Positions 58,630-64,000 of a DNA stretch of 64,000 bases are shown here, piece after piece. A program made the position numbers and the translations under genes. The stretch comes from Acanthochromis polyacanthus (Eukaryota; Chordata; Actinopteri; Pomacentridae): NCBI RefSeq assembly GCF_021347895.1, contig NC_067136.1:2563970-2627969 (forward strand). The letters are read 5' to 3'. The notes under the pieces were generated by a model. The model did no database searches. It worked only from the letters and a program-made list of their open reading frames with translations, and was not told the DNA's origin. The first letter of the stretch is position 1; each line of letters begins with the position of its first letter.

Positions 58630-58834
58630 GCAGAGTAGGCGTCTTTGTGTTGCCATGTCGATGACGTCTTCCGTTTTCCGGTGAGGCGACAGGGCGTCCC
58701 ATTCCTGACGATCGTATTTATACCCTCCCCCTTCAATAATAGGTGCCCTCCACAGCTGCGAGTGTGACTTCTTTTGGAGTGACACTCGGTAGTGTAGGGG
58801 GAGTGTGTAGGGGGCGGTTTGGGATTCAGCCTGA

Positions 58835-60249
58835 GAGAGACCAAGAGAGACAAGCAGACAGACTCAGAGACCAACAGGTGCAAACAGAGGGAGTAAGAGG
58901 GACAAGACAAGGAGAGAGACAAGATGATGTACGATATAGGAGGGAGAAAGAGGGAGAAAGAGAAAGAAGGGCAGGGGCCGGAGCAGGGATCATAACAGAA
59001 ATTGGTAAAAAAAATAAAATTTAAAAAAAAGGTAGAAGACTTGACAACTGGACAGTATGGACACAGGGAGAATTAATATGATATAATAGGGGGAAAACAG
59101 ATGATCAAAAAAGGAGGGAAAAGTAGAAAGGGAAGGAAGTGAGACAAGAAGAGACACAAAAGTACACAAACTGCAACAAATACAAAAACACCAAGACAGA
59201 TTCATTGAATAAAATGGTCTTTCTACATGACCAACTAAACTCCTCATGGTTCAAAGGTGGATGTTTTCCATTTAAACTGTACTGGGCTTCACTAGCGCAA
59301 AGGGTTATGAAGTTAAATTTAGAAACAGTTAATAGGCAACTAATCAAACCCAGCATTTCTTTCACATTCAAGCAAATACCACCAACATCCTCCAAATTCT
59401 GCAGAACCACAAAAATAAAACCTTAGCAACCACTTAATAATGAATGTAGAATCATCCAAAACACCTGCTAACAATCCACAAACACACTCCATCTATTCCT
59501 AAATTAGTTAAAACCTAAATCTAAAATATGAAATGTGCTACCTTAAATCTGGCTTTAAACAGTACTGCACTTACAACATTGTTGGACTGACAATTGACCA
59601 AAAATGGACAAAATCGATGCACCAGAACTGAAGACACCTATTTTTAGGGTATTTTAATTACCTTAAACTCTAATCTTGATCATTGTAAGGACCAGTAAAA
59701 GATACCATGTCTAATTAATTCCAAAACAATCTAAACTGTATTTCAGAGGATAATGCTTCCAGATGTTTTATATACGCCTTTATTCCGATGGGGAAAACTG
59801 TTTATTGTGACTGTCAGATAGCCAAAGCAGCGGAGGCAACCAATGAAGGAACCAGGGAATCAGAGAAGATTCAAATCCGTATTTTCTTTTTACTGTCGGT
59901 TGTACACCATAATGCCAGACAATATACTAGTATGTTCCTCCAACCAAATAAAAGAAGCCCGTGGCACTTCTCTCCATACTAAATATTTACATTAAACCCA
60001 TTACAGACTACAAATATACATCCAATAACCATAACCAAATTGAACCCCATTTAATAAATACTCCACCTTAAATACTTTAAGCAATTATTTACACAACTGG
60101 AAACAAAAACTCCCCTCTTCCTGCTTCCTACATGGCACCTCCATCCCAGAACTAATAAAAGGCATCCGAAGCCCCGGGGAATACTTTTTCCCGGACACCT
60201 TGGGAGAAAGAGAACAAGCAGAGGTAGGTTTTGCTACCAGTATGGCAAC
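58835..60249. other. Intergenic, no gene
   Basis: The start is purine-rich (GAGA/GACA repeats, 58830-58980), then AT-rich. No credible coding region. Confidence 0.45.
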
Positions 60250-60946
60250 TGGTGATGGTGAAATCGAAGCTTCATGAAGCAATGAACCACTTTGACACAT
60301 CTGCTTCAAGAATGACACATTGCTTCGAAGCATTTGACACAACCAGAAGAGTGACATCTGCTGGTCCTGTGTCAGAACTGCATCTAAGTGAAAAAAACTG
60401 AAAAAGCCTCAGGACTGCTTGTCTCACTCTGCTTTGTACTTGAAATAAATGTTTTAAAACGTTATATATATGTATTTTTGTGTGCATATATGTGTAGTGT
60501 GTTTCTATGAATGCATGTGCGTGTATGTGTGAATCTATGTGTGTGTATGAGTGAATCTTTGCATATTTATCTGTGTGTTATTTAATGTATTTAATGCAAC
60601 TAGATATATCTAAACTAAATTCTAACTAAATGTATACTCTCTCTAACTTTTCTCAAAATGACAAATGGCAAATGCGCTAGCGTAATCGCCTCCTCTCAAA
60701 AACCCACAATTTGAGGAGTGAATCAGATCGCTCTGCCTTTTAAGACCCAGACAGATTGAAATGTCCCACCCCTTCAAAGTTCGCGCGAAGCACCGCGACA
60801 CGCGATGTGACGTAATGAGGCCTCGTTCTCGATAGTCATGTGATTGTGGGCGTGCTGAAGCAGGGATCGAAACACCGTTTCGGAACAGTTCTGCTTCAAA
60901 AGCTCGGCATTGTATCGAGCAAACTGGCTCGAGCGTAACATCACTA
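60250..60946. mobile_element. hAT-like MITE, 8-bp TSD ATGGCAAC
   Basis: The left end TGGTGATGGTG and right end ...AACATCACTA are short inverted repeats. ATGGCAAC flanks both sides exactly (60242-60249, 60947-60954), the 8-bp duplication of hAT elements. The interior has subterminal GAAGCTTCATGAAGC and GCTTCGAAGC palindromes and CTCGAGC words, with no transposase. Confidence 0.8.
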
Positions 60947-60954
60947 ATGGCAAC

Positions 60955-61534
60955 ATTACATTTGCACAGTTTGCTTAACTTGTTCACCCTGCTTCTTATT
61001 ACTCTTTTAAAAAGAGAATAACTCAATTTCAATAAGGTCATCAATGTAAAAGTTTAAAAATATTACATTTTAGTGGCAAAAATGTCACGGTGATGTATGT
61101 AAGCTACATTAAGTTCAGTTCACAAGCAGTGGAACAAGGCAATGTAAAGTATAAGTTTTATAAACTTGCAAATACAGCTGGATATTTACTTATGTGAAGG
61201 AAAAATCACTCTTTCCCCTTTTTAAGGTATTCCATTGCAGCTGTAAGCTAACATCATCCCAAATCATCTTCAGGCAGGCAGACACTGAAGGATGAAGATA
61301 TGTAAGGATTCCTTGCTCTGGTCAATGTCAGATATTATCTATTGTGATGTGACTAAGCAGACCAGTTGTCTCCATACTGATCTGTAATCTAAATCTGACC
61401 TCCTCCCAACAAAAAGCCAAAGATCAGAGAGAATCCTCAGAACTGCTGCTGGCATTGCTTGCATGTACTGCTGCTCTGTCGTTGAACTTCCACAATAACT
61501 TACAACAAAGTTAAAAATATAAAGTGACGCCCAC
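60955..61534. other. Sequence downstream of the orphan first exon
   Basis: On the minus strand this would be the intron of the subfamily-B-like first exon at 61535. The end TTAAAAATATAAAGTGACGCCCACC matches 30480-30510. No receptor coding exon was found further along this strand before 59 kb. Confidence 0.45.
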
Positions 61535-61823
61535 CTCATCTGCAGAGATGTTTTAAGATCTCATTGTTAATATCTTGCTCTGGCCAGTGTCTTTCTTCCT
61601 CTTTTTCCTCCTTTCTTGTTTCCTGATCTGTTTTGGTTTTGTCTTGTCTTTTTGGTTCCCTGTCTGTCACCTCTCAGTCATGTTTCTCTCTCTCTCTCCC
61701 TGTCACTCGCCCTCCTGCTCTGCCTGCTGATTACCTTAATGACTGTCAGCTGCAGTAATTAGTAAACTCAACTCACCTGTCCACAAGCTCTCCTCTCTAT
61801 TTAGACCCTGCTCAGTCACTCAG

Positions 61824-62990
61824 GGGCCGTTTACACGAGGACGCTTGCAGGTGAAAACGGCAAAATATTTCAACAAAACACCCTATCGTTTATACGAGGA
61901 CGGCGTTTTGGGGGCTTGAAAACTCAAAAATTTGAAACCGGCCTCCAGAGTGGAAAAGTTGAAAACACTCCGCCGTTACGTTTCCGTCTAAACAGCAAAA
62001 CGCAAAACTTTGACGAGATCTGACCATGTCGCATACGTGATTACGTCCAACCCGGTCTCACGGGGATTCGTGAAACTGTCACGTAAGTTTTAGTTTCGGT
62101 TTCGTGCGCACCAACACGATTTCGTCATGTTTTTCGTGCCGCTCACCACGAAATGTTTTTCGCTGTGGTAATCACATCTGAAAGTGGTTTATACCGGCGG
62201 ATTCATGACGATCTAAGCTGTCCATCGGCGTATACTGCTTGTGTGATCGCGTTTGCGGCCGCCGGCCGCCGGACATTCTTGAAATTCCTATGCAAATTGG
62301 TAAGTGTACCACCGGCTTATGGTTAGGTTATGGTTAGGATTATGGTTAGGGTTATGTTTAGGGACGATGTCATGCAAAATATAGCGTTGGATTCGCCGCG
62401 GTTTTACATTAAAAATATAATATACACATTCTTTTGAAATACGTTCTGAGTGGCACGAAAAGTCCGCCGTTTAAAATACATTGGTGTGCATTTCGTGGTG
62501 AGCGGCACGAAAAACATGACGAAATCGTGTTGGTGCGCACGAAGCCGAAACAAAAATTTACGTGACAGTTTCACGAATCCTCGTGAGATCGGGCTGTTAC
62601 GTCACATACGTGCTTTGGTTTGCCGGCCGGTACAAGGACGTAAACAAAGATGTGTGATTATTTCCATCCTTCCTACCTTCAAGCAACTCTGGCAGCTCTA
62701 TGTACACTACAGGAGTCGTACCAACAAACGTACAGAATCTGTACAGATTCCATTCATGAACATTTACCGCGACGGAGATCCGAAAAGGGAGATAGTACGC
62801 ATGCGCGTACACATGGTGGAGTTTTATCACAGCGCCACCCAGCTGCCTGGCATGCATATCCAATCGAATTCCACACACTATAGAGTCACCGTATATGCGC
62901 AGATTTCCTTCAAAACCGCTCGTCTAAACGTGAAATGACAAGACGCCACTTTTGCGTTTTCTGTTAAGATGGTCCTCATGTAAACGGCCC
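61824..62990. mobile_element. TIR element GGGCCGTTTACACGAGGACG, TSD CTCAG
   Basis: The ends GGGCCGTTTACACGAGGAC and (complement) GGGCCGTTTACATGAGGAC are inverted repeats. CTCAG flanks both sides (61819-61823, 62991-62995). Inner words with CGTTT and AAAACG are also inverted (GTTTATACGAGGACGGCG, CGTCTAAAC). There is no transposase. It is itself interrupted by the foldback MITE at 62048. Confidence 0.8.
62048..62596. mobile_element. Foldback MITE, copy 2, TSD TTACGTC
   Basis: Arms of 108 bp (62048-62155 and 62489-62596) begin CAACCCGGTCTCACGGGG. TTACGTC flanks both sides (62041-62047, 62597-62603). Same family as 40121-40714. The TTAA-element piece is at 62163-62298 and TTAGGG/TTATGG repeats at about 62319-62361; the poly(A) tract of copy 1 is missing. 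Confidence 0.88.
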
Positions 62991-63499
62991 CTCAGTCTCC
63001 GTTGGACCATAGAAGCTGTTTCCCCACTAAACCTGCCGTATCTGGACTGCTACATGGACTCTTCTGCTCTCCCCCCTCCTGGACTTTCCCCTCTTGGACT
63101 CTGTTGTGCCCCTGTTTGTTTTTGGATTCCCTAAGTCTGTCTTCCCCCGTTGTAGTTTCCCCATTTATGAGTACCCCTCCTCAGCTTAGTCTTGTTATTT
63201 GGTTACTTTAGAAGATCACAGTTTTGGTATTTTGTATTTGTAGTTTTAGTAGTTGTTTTGAGTGGTTTGGTTTAGTGCAGTCTCCCCAGTCCTGTTCATC
63301 AATTATGTATTAGTTAATTATTTAGTAAAATAAAATCATTTTTCATAATCATCTGTCTGCCAGTTTCCCTGTGTCTGCACCTGGGTTCTCTTACTAACTT
63401 CATAACACTCATTTCTCATTCAGATCCAAATTCATTGACTGCTTTTTAAAAGATATGAATGCTTTTGAGTCATTTGTACGATAAACAAATGTTTGAGGA

Positions 63500-64000
63500 T
63501 GGAGCTGTAGGAGTCAGCTGAACATGAGCACCACTGGTCTGAATCAAGTGTCTGAAATGGAAAAATGGGTGAAATCTGTGGGATTTTGAGTTAAAATTTG
63601 CTTTATTACAAGACGGGTCATACATTTCCATGCGAAGTATTTTTCCTTAAAATGGAGCTGTGTCTATCAATCATTTCAGGACTTTGACAGCATTCAAATA
63701 AGCGCCAAACAGAGTTGTGCTATTATTCAAATCAGTGTTGAGCTTTCCGTGTGCGGTCATTATGAAACACATTCAGGAAACAAACAAATGTGACCTACAA
63801 GTGAAGCTGTTCTTAATATTGTGGAATGTGTGGCATTAACCAGGTTTGTCTTTGAGTCCTGATCTGTTGGTGAAATAAGTCACACAACACGTTACAACCA
63901 AGTCAAAGACTTCAAACACCACGGACGCTGGAACTGTGGGCAGTGATTGAAAATTGCACAGATGATATAAAATCAGTTTGGTTTAGTTTTCTTGGACTGT
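63500..64000. other. Flank of orphan first exon, homologous to 30650-30960
   Basis: Diverged duplicate of the receptor 4 upstream region; no gene. The window ends in AT-rich DNA. Confidence 0.5.

Larger units (their letters stand above)
55512..58831. mobile_element. PIF/Harbinger transposon, near-complete, TSD TGA
   Basis: 3320 bp. The ends GGCTGAATCCCAAACCACCC and (complement) GGCTGAATCCCAAACCGCCC are inverted repeats extending through CCCTACACACT. TGA flanks both sides (55509-55511, 58832-58834), the 3-bp duplication usual for this superfamily. It carries the two expected genes in convergent order: a Myb/MADF-like DNA-binding protein on + and a HARBI1-like nuclease on -, with 3' ends about 200 bp apart. 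No inner insertions were found. Confidence 0.93.
61565..63407 (+). mobile_element. Solo LTR, TSD CTCAT, with two nested elements
   Basis: The start TGTTAATATC and end TTCATAACA have the TG..CA and TGTTA/TAACA inverted ends of LTRs. CTCAT flanks both sides (61560-61564, 63408-63412). AATAAAATC at about 63330 lies 75 bases before the end. Without the nested element the LTR is about 0.67 kb. Confidence 0.85.
61535..63500 (-). pseudogene. Orphan subfamily-B first exon split by an LTR
   Basis: Pieces 61535-61564 and 63408-63500 together match the receptor 4 first exon and promoter (30509-30620), including donor GTGGGC at 61534. The solo LTR at 61565-63407 lies inside. No matching coding exon is in the window on this strand. 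Confidence 0.6.

Noticed and set aside
59105..59426. Overlapping ORFs of about 100 codons on both strands
   Set aside because: No domain, no splice context and no paralogue in the window; consistent with chance.

Overview
The window looks like a teleost fish nuclear chromosome. It is AT-rich, has spliced genes with non-coding first exons, and carries a dense load of fish-type mobile elements (Tc1, PIF/Harbinger, hAT, TTAA-type, LINE, SINE and solo LTR). The species cannot be told from the sequence.

Host genes. The window is a cluster of eight related seven-transmembrane (class A-like) receptor genes: seven intact and one pseudogene. Each has one coding exon of about 290-300 codons behind a splice acceptor, and for five of them a non-coding first exon can be located by homology. 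Three genes are on + (3393, 15550, 21019). Five units are on - (29104, 34423 pseudogene, 38675, 46691, 51149), so the two halves converge tail to tail near 22-28 kb. There are two subfamilies: A (3393, 15550, 21019, 38675, 46691, 51149) and B (29104 and the pseudogene). I do not recognise a named ligand or symbol. The receptors share an N-terminal Cys and a Cys at the start of TM7, but lack the usual TM3-ECL2 disulfide Cys. They carry ERY (EHY in one gene) and SPLLY or LPLLF in place of NPxxY.

Layout. 1-2.9 kb: nested LINE relics. 3.4-4.5 kb: receptor 1. 5.6-6.4 kb: solo LTR. 6.4-16.7 kb: receptor 2, whose first intron is swollen from under 1 kb to about 8.9 kb by a LINE fragment and a 7.75-kb TIR-bounded insertion (7449-15200) with palindromic subterminal repeats. 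17.9-22 kb: minisatellite, first exon and receptor 3. 25.8-27.4 kb: Tc1 copy with a frameshift. 28.2-30.6 kb: receptor 4. 31.4-33.2 kb: dead Tc1-like element. 33.5-34.4 kb: receptor pseudogene. 36.2-37.2 kb: TTAA element. 37.8-40.0, 45.8-49.0 and 50.3-53.6 kb: receptors 6, 7 and 8 with first exons. 43.2-45.5 kb: minisatellite of about 250 bp period. 51.3-52.9 kb: intact Tc1 in an intron of receptor 8. 55.5-58.8 kb: nearly complete PIF/Harbinger element with both genes. 60.2-60.9 kb: hAT-like MITE. 61.5-63.8 kb: orphan subfamily-B first exon broken by a three-level nest of insertions.

Because the receptor units are duplicates, one unit often shows the empty site of an insertion in another. That is the strongest evidence used here for element boundaries. 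All homology statements come from reading the sequence by eye; no search or alignment program was run.
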